Part shown: piece by piece, positions 32,077 to 45,341 of the stretch
Position numbering within the stretch: position 1 is the stretch's first letter
Layout: each line of letters starts with the position of its first letter
Assembly (NCBI GenBank): GCA_947069175.1
Contig: CAMTDV010000023.1
Coordinates: 88,381,563 to 88,445,562, forward strand
Reading direction: 5' to 3'
DNA from: Scalesia atractyloides
Taxonomy: Eukaryota; Streptophyta; Magnoliopsida; Asterales; Asteraceae
Length of the DNA: 64,000 bases
Program-made: the position numbers and the translations under genes
The notes under the pieces: model-generated
The model's input: only the letters and a program-made list of their open reading frames with translations
What the model was told of the DNA's origin: nothing
The model's database searches: none

Positions 32077-33405
32077 ATGAGGTATGGCCGAATCTGGATA
32101 CCTCGATTTTGTGAAGCAAAAGCCACTCTACTAGAAGAGGCCTATAAGTCACGATACTCAATACACCCGAGGGCCACTAAGATGTACCGGGATTTGAAGA
32201 AAGACTATTGGTGGCCCGGGATGAAGCGTGATATAGTAAAATACATCGCGAAATGTCTAACCTGGTCACAGGTAAAGACAGAACATCAGAAGCCATATAG
32301 TAAACTAAAACCATTGGATATTCCGATATGGAAATGGGAGGACTAGACGATGGACCTCGAGACCAAACTTCCCAAAACAAAGAAAGGTCACGATGCCATA
32401 TGGGTGATTGTTGTTCATCTCACCAAAAGCACCCACTTTTTACCTATCCGGGAAACCTCCTCCTCGAAGAAAGTGAAAGATTTTTGTAAATGAGATCATA
32501 TCTCGTAACGGAGTACTCGTACCATCATTTTTGATCGGGACACCCGGTTTACATCTCGATTTTGGCAAAAGTTTCATGAGAAATTGGGTACAAGGTTACA
32601 TTTCAGTACCACTTACCACCCCCAAACAGATGGTCAATCTGAACGAACTATCCAAACGCTCGTAGATATGTTGAGAGCATGTGTTATAGATTTTGGTGGA
32701 AGTTTGGACGACCATTTGCCCTTGGTGGAGTTTTCATACAACAATAGCGATCACAATAGCATTCAAATGGAACCTTATGAATTGTTGTACGGAAGGAAAT
32801 GTAGAACTCCCGTATATTGGGACGAGATGGGACAAAGAGAAATCGCACCCAAGGATGTGGTGGCCAAGACTAACGAGAAGATCGATATCGTACGGGCCCG
32901 ATTAAGGGTGGCACAAGACCGACAAAAAGCCTATGCGGATCGAAGAAGACGCCCCCTAGAGTTTCAAGCAGGAGACTACGTGTTATTAAAAGTTTCACCA
33001 TGGTAGGGTATAATTCGGTTCCTTAAACGAGGGAAGTTGGGCCCCCAATACATCGGACCTTTCAAGATTTTAGCTCGGATCAGAAATGTAGCATACCGGT
33101 TAGAATTACCACCGGCATTGGATGGAATTTATAATACCTTTCATGTATCTCGACTACGAAAATGCCTTGCGTATGAAATAACACATGTGCCGTTTGACGA
33201 CATCGAAGTGGATGAACGAATGTATACGTTGAACGACCATTAGCCATTAAAGATTCTAAAGTAACGCGTCTTTGCAACAAGGATATTAAGCAAGTCTTGG
33301 TTCAATGGCAACATCGAAAATGATCGGAGCTGACTTGGGAATTGGAGGACGAAATGCGGGAACACTACCCGACACTATTTGGTATGTATCAAGGTTTCGG
33401 GGACG
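32077..33405 (+). pseudogene. Integrase with chromodomain-like tail of element C
   Basis: HPRATKMY and YWWPGMKRD are followed by KCLTWSQVK, in which the second cysteine of CxxC is Trp. The core has HPQTDGQSERTIQTLVDML and LVEFSYNNSDHNS. The C-terminus has GPQYIGPFKILARI, FHVSRLRKCL and a tail VLVQWQHRK, WELEDEMREHYPTLF. Stops occur at 32344 and 33004 and frame changes at about 32490. The run of G at 33419-33429 plus GGGTAGACT is the polypurine tract before the LTR. Confidence 0.87.
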
Positions 33406-33439
33406 AAACCTCCTTTAAGGGGGGGGGGGTGGGTAGACT

Positions 33440-34413
33440 TGTAACACCCCAAAAAGTTAAATTTGCAATTGTGTTTAAATCAACTAGAAACTTAACCTAG
33501 TTAGAATATATATATGTAAGTTTATTAAAAACAAACTTAACACACAAACACACACGTTGTGTGTGTCTAGGTCAACCAAAGCAGGAGAAAAAGGGGGAAA
33601 TCCCTTGATGATCATGATTTGAGTATGTAAATGAAGTACGTGTTACGTTTTTAAGATGTCTAATCAAAGAATAAAGTAAGCATAAAATATGAAGTCTAAG
33701 TATAAACGATTATGTATAGGTATAAAGGAAGAAGGTTCGAGTCATTCGAAGCCACATGGAAATCAAGACCGAGGTACGTTACATGTTTATTTATTTTAAG
33801 TTTCGCTAGTAGAAATGTTTTTAGTCATATTTGTAGTAATGTTCATGTTATCGACTTGTCGAGAACGGGTCAAACAAATTGGAATGTAAAGCTAGAGAAT
33901 GATTATTGGTCATGTAATTGACCCATTACTAATGGGTTAAACAGACAAGAACGATATGTTTAAGAATTGTCAAATAATTAAGGATGGTGAAAGTACATGA
34001 TACGCAATTTATATTAAGTGAATGATTATCATGTTGACAGAAAATTAGTTGAATGTAATTACATGTAATTAATATTATCTTGTTGTTATGTATAGGTAAA
34101 GCGCAACTTTAGGTGTATTGCGATGCTTGGAACGAACACACTAGCTCTTTCGTCCATGACACGCTTCCGATCTAATTGTAGTAAATGGGTCAAACTTTTG
34201 TTGTTATAAAATTTTAGTGTGGATGTTTGAATAGTTAGCCAAAAACATATGTTTCAAATCTTTTGTAAATGTTGAATGTTATGTAACTAGTTTAAACGAT
34301 TAACTCTATAAGTATGATCAAGTTTTCTTAGAAATATGTAAAGTTCAAATTTGGTCGTATATTTTCGTTCGATAAATTCTCAGTTTGGCCATTGTAACAA
34401 AATGGATGTTTCA
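33440..34413 (+). repeat. Element C 3' LTR, internally deleted
   Basis: It begins TGTAACACCCC after the polypurine tract and ends GGATGTTTCA. From about 33603 it matches 21220-22004. Only 974 bp remain, so about 2 kb between its first 160 bp and this part are missing compared with the split copy on the left. The 5 bases after it are AGGAA; no matching duplication was found at a left border. Confidence 0.78.
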
Positions 34414-35504
34414 AGGAAATCTAGCCAAGTGAAAGCATTGCACTATATGAAGGCAAGCTATTACACCCTAAAACACATGTCAAATAAACATTCAGAAAAC
34501 TCGTAAACGACTTCTATGTTATAGTTTCAAGTGTTGTTAAGACTGAAAACTTTATCACCCGAGTTGGAGGCTTGAGGACAAGGGAGTTTCCGGCGATAAG
34601 TGCCGGACCAATTTTAAAGACAGCAAGGTTGACATGATAGTTGAAGGGAGGTATGACCAAGACAACTCTGAGTGGATGTGTCAATAGTCCATATTACAGC
34701 TCAAAACCAGATCATAAATCATACATTCTATTAAAGTAGAGTCCGGCAGAACCATAACTCTTTTTCTACCCTGGTTACAGCTAATGGGGTTTAACTCATA
34801 ATAAATTCTAGTGAAAAGGGGGTCAGCGGATCCTCTCAGTTTACGCAGTAACGCCCACAGATTACCTATAGGACCCACACATTCTTGGAGGGGTTTCTAT
34901 CGGATACGTCCGTTGCTCAAAGCCCTCTAGCTTGTGAGGTGATGAATCTTTTTGTAAGTCTTGATGAAAGGATGAAAATATTGAGTGTAAAAGTGTCGTG
35001 TACCTTTGAAGTAAGGTAGTATTTAGTCATTTCATTGCCTTTATCAGATACCAAGAACTCACCTTCCCCCAGAATTCTAACTCCTTCCTCAGCACAACAC
35101 AATACGATTATACACACACGGGGTTGGTCACAATACAAACCATATTTATCCTACAAAGCGTAAGAATAGATCCTAGCACTTAAAAAAAGTTAAATTAGCA
35201 CATACTAAAAAAATACATACATAAAAGTAGCACTTTTGAATTATATTAGTACATGAAAATTAATCAAGATAATTGATTTTAGCACATATCTGAATGATAT
35301 TAGCACTTTTCTTTATATCAGCCATTGAAAACAGAAGGAATATCCAAAATAAAGAATTAATTGTTTGTTAGCATAATTATAGGGAATTCAATATAATTGA
35401 TATTATTTAGGTTATTATTTTACAATTTTTTATAATTGGTTAGATGCCACATGACACTTTTTAAATAATTCTTACAATTTGTATACGAAATGTGGTTTGT
35501 ATTT
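34414..35504. other. Intergenic, no recognised gene
   Basis: Two ORFs on the minus strand (34681-34878 and 34917-35138) lie close together and have more balanced base composition than the surroundings. They show no domain that I recognise and are not in one frame. They may be a decayed insertion. From 35160 the sequence is AT-rich. Confidence 0.45.
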
Positions 35505-35830
35505 GATCCAATCCCATAGACACTATATTTTGCTGATTCGAAAAGTGTTACTAACATTGCTTGCATTGGTCTTTTTAATTATAATCCTCCTCGTATTGTT
35601 CATTTGTTTTTTACTCCATATGCTTTATTTGTTCTGGTGGGAGGGTGCTAGGATACTAGCTGGTAAGAGTATGGAGTAAATTCACTCCTTGCCAATTTAG
35701 TTCTAAAATCATATTTCTAAAAACAACTGATAATATTTTAATTTACCCATAATTTCTTGACTTGCAGTTCCACCCATCTAACACATGGACTACAAAACTG
35801 AATCCAGTTATGTTTAAATGGTGAATTTAT
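35505..35830 (+). pseudogene. Fragment of an ankyrin/PGG gene (exon 5, intron and start of exon 6)
   Basis: This matches 57530-57705 in the ankyrin/PGG gene, for example CCTCCTCxTATTGxTCATTTGTTT, the hydrophobic stretch LLVLFICFLLHMLYLFWW, and then GACTTGCAGTTCCACCCATC at the splice acceptor. The intron is retained, so the copy arose at DNA level and not through an mRNA. It is short and isolated and cannot be functional. Confidence 0.75.
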
Positions 35831-35849
35831 TATTTACTTGTATTGATAA

Positions 35850-36170
35850 ACTTTGAATTATTAAACAGTTGTTTTTTTATCAAAACAACCAACACACAAA
35901 AACACACTCTCAGATTCAATAATATGCTTATGGATCCAATAACTAAAGGTCTATCACCTATAAGTGCTTATAATAAAGAACGGATTTTGCTAATGACCTT
36001 GTATAATTGTAAAGATAACATTAAGGACTTATTTGTCGATTTGATCCAAAGTCTGCTTATGTTTTAAATTTGAATTAGTATGATTAATTAGAGTCTTGAG
36101 TTAAACATGGATTCAATGGTCCTTGTATGTCTATGCCCATCATTAATAATAACTTGGTCAAGTGGGAGAA
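35850..36170 (+). pseudogene. Ty1/copia Pol C-terminal remnant and polypurine tract
   Basis: The stretch HTLRFNNMLMDPITKGLSP resembles the RNase H end of copia Pol (the DPLTKxLP signature). About 200 bp further on, CAAGTGGGAGAA is the classic copia polypurine tract, directly followed by TGTCAGAATA, an LTR start at 36171. Confidence 0.62.
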
Positions 36171-37750
36171 TGTCAGAATACATATATATAGGGTTCATGT
36201 GAGAACCACCTTTATTGCGAGAACCGCGAGAACTAATATTGAACACAAAAAAATACCAAAAAACAAAATCTAAAAAACACACAATTTTTTAAATATATTT
36301 TTAAAATCGCTATATTTCGTTACCAAATTTTTTTCGAATAATAATTATCGATGCACATGTGCATATGTATCACTACTTGGACAAATTCGGTAATACATTA
36401 ACAGTAGTAGACAGATGCACTTTCAATTACACTACTATCCGTAATACACTACTTTTTTACATTACCAATATTAAAAATGCACATGTGCATCATTATGTAT
36501 AACAATCATATAACGTGTTTTGGTACAAAAAGTTTGTGATTTTGAATGATGAAGTAGGCTCATATACATGTTTTTTGGTTAGTTATATTTAATGGTTGAT
36601 GGTTTGGTTATATTTGTCACTTTATGATGTAATATGTTGTTTGGATGGTATAAGGGGAGTTGATATATATGTAATAAAGTTAAATATTGGTAATGGAATT
36701 GTAGTATGGATCGTAGTAGGTAATGGTGTTGTATTATGGATGGTAGGAGGCAATATAGTATATTTTGGATGGTATGATAGATGAAAGGGAAAGTTTATTC
36801 AAAGTATTGTACCAAAACACATTATATCATGTTCATACATATAGATGCACATATGCATTTTAAATAATGTTAATGTAAAAAGTAGTGTATTATGGATGGT
36901 AGTGTAAATGAAAGTGCACTTGTCTAATATTGGTAATGTATTACGGAATTTATCAAAGAAATGACACATATGCACATGTGCATGGATAATTATTAATATG
37001 TTGTTTGGATGGTATAAGGGGAGTTGATATACATGTAATAAAGTGAAATATTGGTAATAGTATTGTAGTATGGATCGTAGGAGGTAATGATATTGTATTA
37101 TGGATGGTAGAAGGTAATATAGTATATTTTGGATGGTATGATAGATGAAAGGGAAAATTTATTCAAAGTATTGTACCAAAACACGTTATATTATGTTCAT
37201 ACATATAGATGCACATATGCATTTTTAATATTGTTAATGTAAAAAGTAGTGTATTATGGATGGTAGTGTAAATGAAAGTGCGATTGTCTAATATTGGTAA
37301 TGTATTGCGGAATTTGTCAAAGAAATGATACATATGCACATGTGAATGGATAATTGTTACTCGATTTTTTTTTTTAGTGACGAAATATAGTGATGTAAAA
37401 AAAATATTTAAATTTTTTTTATAGGTATTTTTGGTTGTGTTAACATTGATTCTCGCGGTTCTCGCAATAAAGGGTGGTTTTTAACGGAATCTTCTCCTAT
37501 ATATATATATATATATACATATATATTTATATATTAAAGTACCTTTATTATCATTTATCTAATTAATAGTTGACCTTAATGAGCTATGTGTTTAATTGGT
37601 AATTATTCCATGAACATAATTATCCTTACTACATAAATAAGTTTTTCTTGGGTGTATAAATAGAGATTATTAGAGTGGGATTAAAGGTTAATCACAAATC
37701 ACCAACTAATATTCTAAGTTTGTCCCCTTTTCTCTAGAAATCATGGGTTC
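36171..37750 (+). mobile_element. Copia LTR remnant, interrupted by a foldback element
   Basis: The LTR starts TGTCAGAATACA at 36171 and is cut at 36190 by the foldback element; it resumes at 37498. TATAAATAG at 37655-37663 would be its promoter. The right end is not clear; about 37750 is a guess. Confidence 0.5.
36191..37497. mobile_element. Foldback/MITE-like element with long inverted ends and an internal tandem repeat
   Basis: The ends are inverted copies: CCTTTATTGCGAGAACCGCG on the left and its complement on the right (about 37450-37480), with similarity extending for some 350 bp on each side. Within it, 36631-36994 is repeated at 36995-37345 (period 364 bp). Flanks are a TA microsatellite, consistent with a TA-type target. 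There is no transposase; the class cannot be fixed from the ends alone. Confidence 0.7.
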
Positions 37751-40083
37751 TTCATCTCAACTAAAACAATACTAAATCTAGAAGAAATATTAAGAGGTAT
37801 CCCAAAAATTTTTCTACTAACGTAACTAAAACTTTTTCATAGGAGATTCATAATAGAATTTCTTTTACATATCCTAGTGACACAAATCACCTTTTCTATT
37901 TATTAATTTATAAAGGTCACATATCTTAAAACCATTATAAACTTGTTCGTTTTTAATATGTGCAAAGATGTTGTTCTCATGCGTTTATAAATTCATTTTA
38001 GAGAAAATTTGAAATTTCGGTTTGAAAAGGTATTTCGTGACGCATTGTTTCCTTACCACCATCAAATATATTTACCAAATAATCACTAATTTGTTGCCAT
38101 CATCCGAAATCTCATCTTCTAAAAGTTTTATTGCCAGTTAAATTATTATTACAATATGTGACTAGTTCATAAGTTTACAGGCGCGTACTTCTTAGAAGGG
38201 AGGTCCTAGGTCTAAATATGAGCAAGGAGATATAGTTTAGGATTATTGATGTAAAAGAAGTAAGATTTGCCGTTAAGAAAAGTTAAATTATTATTATATT
38301 AATTAACTAATATTAAGACATGAAATTTTAAACATTTGGTTTAGAATTTTTTTTCTTAAAGTAAGTTTTGGAAATATGATAAAATATATTCTATAGTTAT
38401 CTATTTAATAATATAGTATACATTATATGGTAGATGTAAACAAAAATCTTACTAATTACAAGTAGAACTTATTGTATTATACACATTATAAACTAATAGA
38501 AAATTAAAATCCATTCTAAAATAATTAAAAACAAAATAATTGAAGTTTAAAAAATTTATGAAACTTTTCAGAGTATCAAATAAGTGTGAAAATAAAAGAA
38601 TTGTAGAGTGGTTATACTAATCAGCTATGCTGTTAGTGTTTAGATGGTCAAATGCATTAAAATTAATTAAATTAATTTATTGTCTTCTTTCTTCTTCATC
38701 CTCTCAGAAGGAAACAAAACCCTTTCTTTTAAAAATTGCAGAAATCATATCTTCGGTAAGACTTTGATTTATCTTATTTCTTCTTTCTTATTCGTAAGGG
38801 TATCCTAGTATTTGTCAAGGGGTATCCAATAAATAAAACAAAATTTTTTTATGTTTTTTTTACACTTTGTCATGATAGCTGAGGGGTATCCCACCTGGAC
38901 TACCCCTAACCCCTACATAGATCCGCCCTGATCTTAATCGTACACCCTTAACAGTAACTCGATCAATAAGAACATGTTTCTTCCCTTTCTACGGTTTCTG
39001 GATTATCTATATTCTTGTTTTTGTTATGTTGTTAAAGACTTGATTACATTTGAATCTCAATTCCATTTTTAAATGAAGTTGGAATTAATTCCCCACAAAC
39101 TCAATGATATCTCTTATCTATTTTTATTATCTATAATAAATGAAAATAAGTGTAAGATATGTTTTAATATATTAGGGTCTCCTAGGTTTCGTTTTGACAG
39201 GAAAATGATGGGTCCATTCAATTAATATTATACATCTTATGGTTTGACCGAATTTGAAGTTTATGTTTTAACTTTTACGAAAGTAGTTGTATACTTAATT
39301 TTTCAAATTTAAAAGTCGCCAAATTTTTAATTTTCATTTTCGTTTACATTTACAGCAATTTCCTTTTTTTATTTTACAACTTTTCATTTCAATTAGTTTT
39401 GATATCAGTTGCATAATTTTAGTTATTGTATTATATTTTCCATATATTATTTTTATTTATGATATAATTTATTTTAATCTTTGAAATTTAGATTGTGACT
39501 GTTTTTTAATCAATTTCATAATTACACTTTCCTTTATTCATATACAATCGATTACACACTAATTAAGCAATATGTCTAGATAATAGATTTAAAATCAAAA
39601 CTTCCTTGATTATATATACGTTTCTAAAAATACAACTTCATTTTGCTATGCCTATATAAAATCATAAACTACCATATTTTTCATTATACTAATCTACTAT
39701 AAAGTCTCAAGTTTTAAAAATGCATCAAAGGTTCTCATCCGATTACTATTTTTTATTATTGCTTTCTTGATTTTACTTTTCATTGGTTTTGTGTAGACTT
39801 GATATGGAAATAAAAAGGTTAGCATGTTGAACGATCTCAAAACTTTTTCAAACAACTTTACCATTAAGTTTAATATTGTTAGCCTCTGGTGAAAATGATA
39901 AATGGTAAGAAAAATGAAACATATCGTATACATGATATTCATGGATGAGATGGTATGCGAGTTAACCTTTTTCTTAATTTTTTGTTACTTCCTTAATTCC
40001 ATATTAAACCTACGTTGTGTTTGTGTGTTTACATTTTATTTTATTTTCCTGTAGGGCACCAAAATACAAGTAAGTTGTTTGCA
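37751..40083. other. Intergenic AT-rich stretch, no recognised gene
   Basis: No coding sequence can be supported. A segment at about 38160-38235 (GAAGGGAGGTCCTAGGTCT and onward) looks like a decayed SINE head, and 38880-38935 (GGGGTATCCCACCTGGACTA) looks like a fragment of a repeat. Both are weak. Confidence 0.5.
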
Positions 40084-41403
40084 TAAGATGTCACACCCGC
40101 TCATAGGCGGAAGCGCACGGTGTGATCTGATTGGTTCTCATTGCATGCATCATAAGTGGACATACTATATGAATAAAACATTCTCCATATGCCATTACGG
40201 AAATTGTTTCAAAACACAACATAGGTTAAGTGTCACACCCCGACCCGCAGCGGAAAAGGTGATCGGGGCATGATTGGGTTTTCATCAAAGCTCATGACAT
40301 TTATTATAATGTTTCATATTTATTATTTCAATTTAAAAGAGATCACACAATCATATCAAACAAATACAACATGTTCTATTCATCCTTCTAAACTTCATTA
40401 TTTTTCTTCTAAGGCAATTTCCTATGTTTTCCTTGCTTCTTCCTGTTCACCTGTATCATATGTAAAAATGGTTTTTGGATCAACAAAAAGTTGGCGAGTG
40501 AACCTTGTTAGAAAACATTTATTATTTATTTCTTATTGTATTTAATACGGAAAAATTGTGCAATATTCCTATATGAACAAACGTAAATAAACATACAATA
40601 ACAAATAATTAGCATACAATAACAACCAATAGCATACGACATCAAACAACAACAAAAAATAACATACATTAACAAACCAATAGCATACAATAACATATCA
40701 ACTTGCATGAATATATAACATGAATGAAACTGTGCGATCAAGGCTCAATCAAACGGAGCCGATCGTATTGCATGTACTGAAAATGATAAATGTCTGTGCG
40801 ATCAAGGCTCAATCAAACGGAGCCGATCGTATGTTGGCAACGCCAGGTTCACGCTCATAATGTAATGGGGAACTGCTCAACGCTCGTAATGTAAGGGGAT
40901 CGGCGGCCTATGAAATTGCATGTACTGAAAATAATAAATTAAATCTAAACAATAACCACACAAACAGTTTATACAAGCTGAATACACATTTGTTCATGAT
41001 ATGCTGTATGCACAATGATTTAAATATAATAAATGGTAAGACACATGATACACCCCAAAAACGTGATTAAAACGGGGAATTTGTAGAGATTCACTCACAG
41101 TGGGTGCGTTCGGTTGATGATGTTGAATGCGCACGAGTTTAGAGGATTGATCGACGAGGAAAAACTAACCTAATTAACAGCGAAAAAGTAAGGTAAATAA
41201 ATGGATTTTATTAACAATTTTAATAGTATTTTTGGATATATTTTTGTGAGTTTAAGGCTATTTTCTAACTTTAAAAATGTTATTTTTAAGTATTGTTAAT
41301 TGATTTTTAATTTAAATAAATAAATAAAATAAATAAAAAAAATGTTGATTTTTGACCGTTGACCGTTGACTTGTTGACCGTTGACCGGTTCGGTCGGTTA
41401 TAT

Positions 41404-41820
41404 GTGTGCGCTGGGTGAGACTTGAACCCGTGACCTCTCGTATGCGTGCACGCAGCTCTACCAACTGAGCTACGTGTCTAACCCGAAATATTTCTGTTTT
41501 TAATTATATTTATATACTAATTAAATTAATCCGAAAATCACTTATTTTAAAAACGATTTAATGTATCGACTCGGTGCTCGCCACAAGTCTCGAACCCGGG
41601 ACCTGTGGTTTAGTTTTGCACACAGTCCACCGCTGGACTGTGTGTCTAACTTGGTAAATATTCTAGTTTTTATTATACTTAACATATTACTGAGTTAACC
41701 CGGTTCGGTTTCTAAAAAAAACATTTTTATTTACAGAGGTTATGGTTGTGATAGGAATCGAACTCGCGTCGTGTGCATATTGTTTGCACACAGTCCACCG
41801 CTGGACTGTGTGTCTAACCC
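41404..41820 (-). other. Triplet array of tRNA-like modules in solo LTR D
   Basis: On the minus strand the TAAC(C/T) marks of the modules are at 41479, 41647 and 41815, spaced 168 and 168 bp. The two with marks at 41647 and 41815 have the perfect CACACAGTCCA hairpin (loop GCGG in LTR sense); the 41479 one has TAGCTCAGTTGG and GGTTCAAGTCT. Confidence 0.78.
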
Positions 41821-42660
41821 GTTCATAATATCGATTTTAATTAGTCTTATAACATACACAACTTCGTCTCCTTCGTTCAAAACACAGACATCGGTTAACT
41901 AACTGTTACTTGATTAATTTGGTTAATGAATAAGATGAACAATTGAAAAGTATTGAACCGAAGAGTTTGGGGAAAGAAAGTACCGAACAGATCGTCTTCT
42001 TCAGAAAATCCGGCGAAGATCGTCGGCTCTGTTTTGGTGACATTCGGCTGTTAGAATCAATTAACAGTTCGGAGGGATTAGATGTGAAATTGAACTACTG
42101 AGTAACGATTATCAGTAGGTTTAAAATGATCATACCATTTAACAGCAAGTTTCTGGAATTTAAGAAATTTTCCGGCGAAAACAGAAAATCCGATAACGTC
42201 GCCTGGGATTGATTCTGGATGATGGATTAAAGTTAGTAATGTTCTAACAATTGACTGAAACAGCAAAGTCGAGGTATTTTACCGTTTTGAGGTGAGTCTC
42301 GGTTCTTCGGCGACTTGCAGAGAATTCCGGCGATGATCAGAAAGTAATTCCGACGACCAGAAAATAGAATAAACGTGAAATTAGAAGATCTGGGAATGTA
42401 ATTGAATCGCGAGATGAGTGTTTTGTTGAAGTAATTCCAGAATGAATGTTTTCGGTTATAAAAACCAAACATCACCTGAATTCAAGTTCATTAACGCCTG
42501 AATTGATTTAAGATGTCGGTTTATCGGTTATGATCAAAACTCCGCGAGCACTCAAACGTCTTGGTCGGTTTGAAAGACGATATCGGTTTCAGTTGGCGCA
42601 ACAGGTTGATTCTCAGTTGAACATATGATTTAATTGCTTCCTAGAACTCACAAAAAGATC

Positions 42661-42742
42661 AAGTGGCGGAGTGGTTATAAGTGTGTGAGTTTAGTCTTGG
42701 AGGATTTTACGGCTGACCTGGGTTCGAAACCCGGCAGCCTTG
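42661..42742 (+). other. tRNA-like module, opposite sense, in solo LTR D
   Basis: TGGCGGAGTGG (42664-42674) and GGTTCGAAACC (42721-42731) both match the Pol III box consensus. The T-arm pairs (CTGGG/CCCGG with one wobble). It corresponds to 6939-7017 of element A. Confidence 0.75.
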
Positions 42743-45294
42743 TTTTATTTTTATTTCACTATTTTTAATACATTTTCAAATATAAATTTTATATTCTAAT
42801 ATACTTATTAATTATGTATCGTTTAAAATTAATTTGGGCATTAAATACGTAACGAAATTTTTAACTGGTTGTTCGGTTAATAAACGAAGCGGGTTTGGTA
42901 AATCCGTTTTTTGACGGATGTTACATTAAGTATATTGTTACAAACCATTAAATTGTCGAATTGTTAAATAACCAAAATGCAAGACTTTAAATACTAAGGT
43001 TTTGACCCTTATATCACCGCAAGTAGGCGGGATATACTGGGCAAATTCTTCAAAAGATGGCATTGGAGACTTGATACTTGTTTCTTGATTTGCAGCCTTC
43101 TGCATAGATCCACTAATTACCTTAAATACATGTTAAGTTGAAAATCAACAAAAGTTGGCGAGTTCATGTGTTTAAACTGTATGCATTATATCCATAAAAT
43201 GTATAAGTATTTGTATCAAAACCCGGTATGTAAAGCGTCAATGAAGTTGTTGATCATTAATGTTTGCAAGGACATTAATATGTGTGACGACATAGGAAGC
43301 AATCCTAGCCTAGACGATTTCTGTCGATTAACTTTGACTGGGACGACAAATGCACTCTTCTGTGTGGGTCCATGACCAAGAGTGGGGCTCGCCAACACCC
43401 GCTAGATCTAACCTTTGTACCGTGGTCTTAAACAAGATTAATGGTGCTTAAGTTCCACCCTATTCGCACATGATCTAAGTTGTTTCATTACCTAGCTTAT
43501 CATACCATTGAACATGTATTTCCCCCGATAGTTGTAAACAGTAAAACATTAAGATGAAAAGGGGGACATGAACTCATTGTTTTGCTTTCCGCTTTCGCTG
43601 TTTAACTCAACTACCTTTCTTTGAATTCGTACCACAACCTACAAACGTGTTAGGTTTTTGTTAGACACTTCGGTCTTTGAATGATTCATGTTCTTGTTTC
43701 TTGTCTTAATTATTTGTTAAGACTTGTTCTGTTTGGTTTCGTTTAGATATACATCTCGATGTATGACGCCAATATATATACTTCATTAAGTATATGTGTA
43801 TCCTTGCAACGCATGTGTTGCTAGCCGGCTAGACTACGTGCCTTGCATGAGTAAGACGTATGTGTTCCATGACACCTCATAGACGGGTTCCATGCGTTTG
43901 CCTTGACGACTCCATCGTCGGATATATTCCATATATAATTCTTCTTAATTATATATAATTCTAAGTTCGATATGTTAGTTAAAATATTATATTTTAACTT
44001 GTATTATTTGTGTGCACCTCTTTATATATATCATTTTGTTTACGATGGGTTGGTTAAAAATAATCCATTTTTAACATGTATTGATATATAATTATTTCAT
44101 GTGCATGTTCCATAGTATACATAACCAACTATTGAAATTGTTAGGTATTATACTTATGTATTTCCCCCAAATATAGGTATACTTGTATTGTGTATATTTG
44201 TGTATTTACATTTGTATTCTTATGGTTAAGTATAATCCTTGTATAATGGTACTTCCTCCAATATTAATAGTATATATAGGCATGTATTTTTATGTATAGG
44301 AATATGTATATTTCTTGTATTTATTACCCCCTCACTTTTGTGTATTCTTAATTTTAAGATATTTTTACATTAGTATATGTATTATAATGCTTGGTAAGTG
44401 TACATATCCAAATAATATGTCTTTTTGTGATTAGTTCTAGAAAAATATATATTTTAGTTTCCACAAAAAATAATATATTTTTAGGAGGTTTCTGAAATAT
44501 ATATTTTTATACACTTCGAAAACAATATGTTTTTAGTATCGACAAGATACGATATAATTTATATACTTGTAAAAATATATACTTTGCCACTTGTTTGGTT
44601 TTGAAAATATACTTACCAAGCTTCGATATATTATATATTTTTAGTCCATAATTCATATATAGTCCAATCGTCTGAATAGTCCATGTTTGGTTTCCATGTA
44701 GGGTTATGGATAGGCATATATATATATATGTATATATATATTTTGTAAATCTTTGTTTGCCAATTATTGTATATTTATTTGTATGATTTATTTTCAAGTT
44801 CCTAACTATATACATATGTAATACATACAATAAACACATTAATTGTGATCCTTATGATCACTAAATATATATTTTTCCAAAAATAAATATTTATGCCCAT
44901 TTTTATCTTTATAAAAATCATGTCTCCTTGAACTTATATTTTATATAAAAACATGGGGATTTTTATGTTTATGGTTTTTGAACAAGTTTACTTGTAAGAA
45001 CTTTATAACCATATATTTTTCTAAGTATTTAATTTTTATAAAAATTTTGCCATAGTTTCCCCTAGATTTAGGAGGTTTCCCATGTTTTTAAAACATGTGT
45101 TAAGTTTCAAAACTCATCAATTTATTCCCAATCATTTCAACAAGTTATACATGTACATATATATGCATCTTTTGATCAAGATGAACATGTAACTTTACCA
45201 AATCTTGTAGTCTTTATTTTTATGATCAAGATCTTCAAAAATGGATTTAGTTACTATTATCACTAATTTTGTTAAAAATCATCTTTAACAACTT

Positions 45295-45298
<4 letters not shown>

Positions 45299-45338
<40 letters not shown>
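45299..45338. repeat. TA microsatellite
   Basis: An uninterrupted TA repeat of about 40 bp within element E. Confidence 0.95.

Positions 45339-45341
<3 letters not shown>

Larger units (their letters stand above)
40231..42925 (-). mobile_element. Element D: solo LTR of the A/B group nested in E
   Basis: It starts TGTCACACCCCGACCCGCAG and ends GACGGATGTTACA on the + strand (LTR sense is minus) and is flanked by identical 5-bp duplications TTAAG (40226-40230 and 42926-42930). It is 2695 bp. It has three sense tRNA-like modules at 41404-41820 and the opposite-sense module at 42661-42742. CATTACxTTATGAGCGTGAAC-type repeats occur near 40840-40900 in complement. Confidence 0.93.

Noticed and set aside
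34681..35138. Two minus-strand ORFs, considered as organelle-derived DNA or a gene remnant
   Set aside because: No motif recognised; not in one frame; no support from memory alone.
44507..44839. 110-residue minus ORF
   Set aside because: Low-complexity Tyr/Ile-rich translation of AT-rich LTR E.
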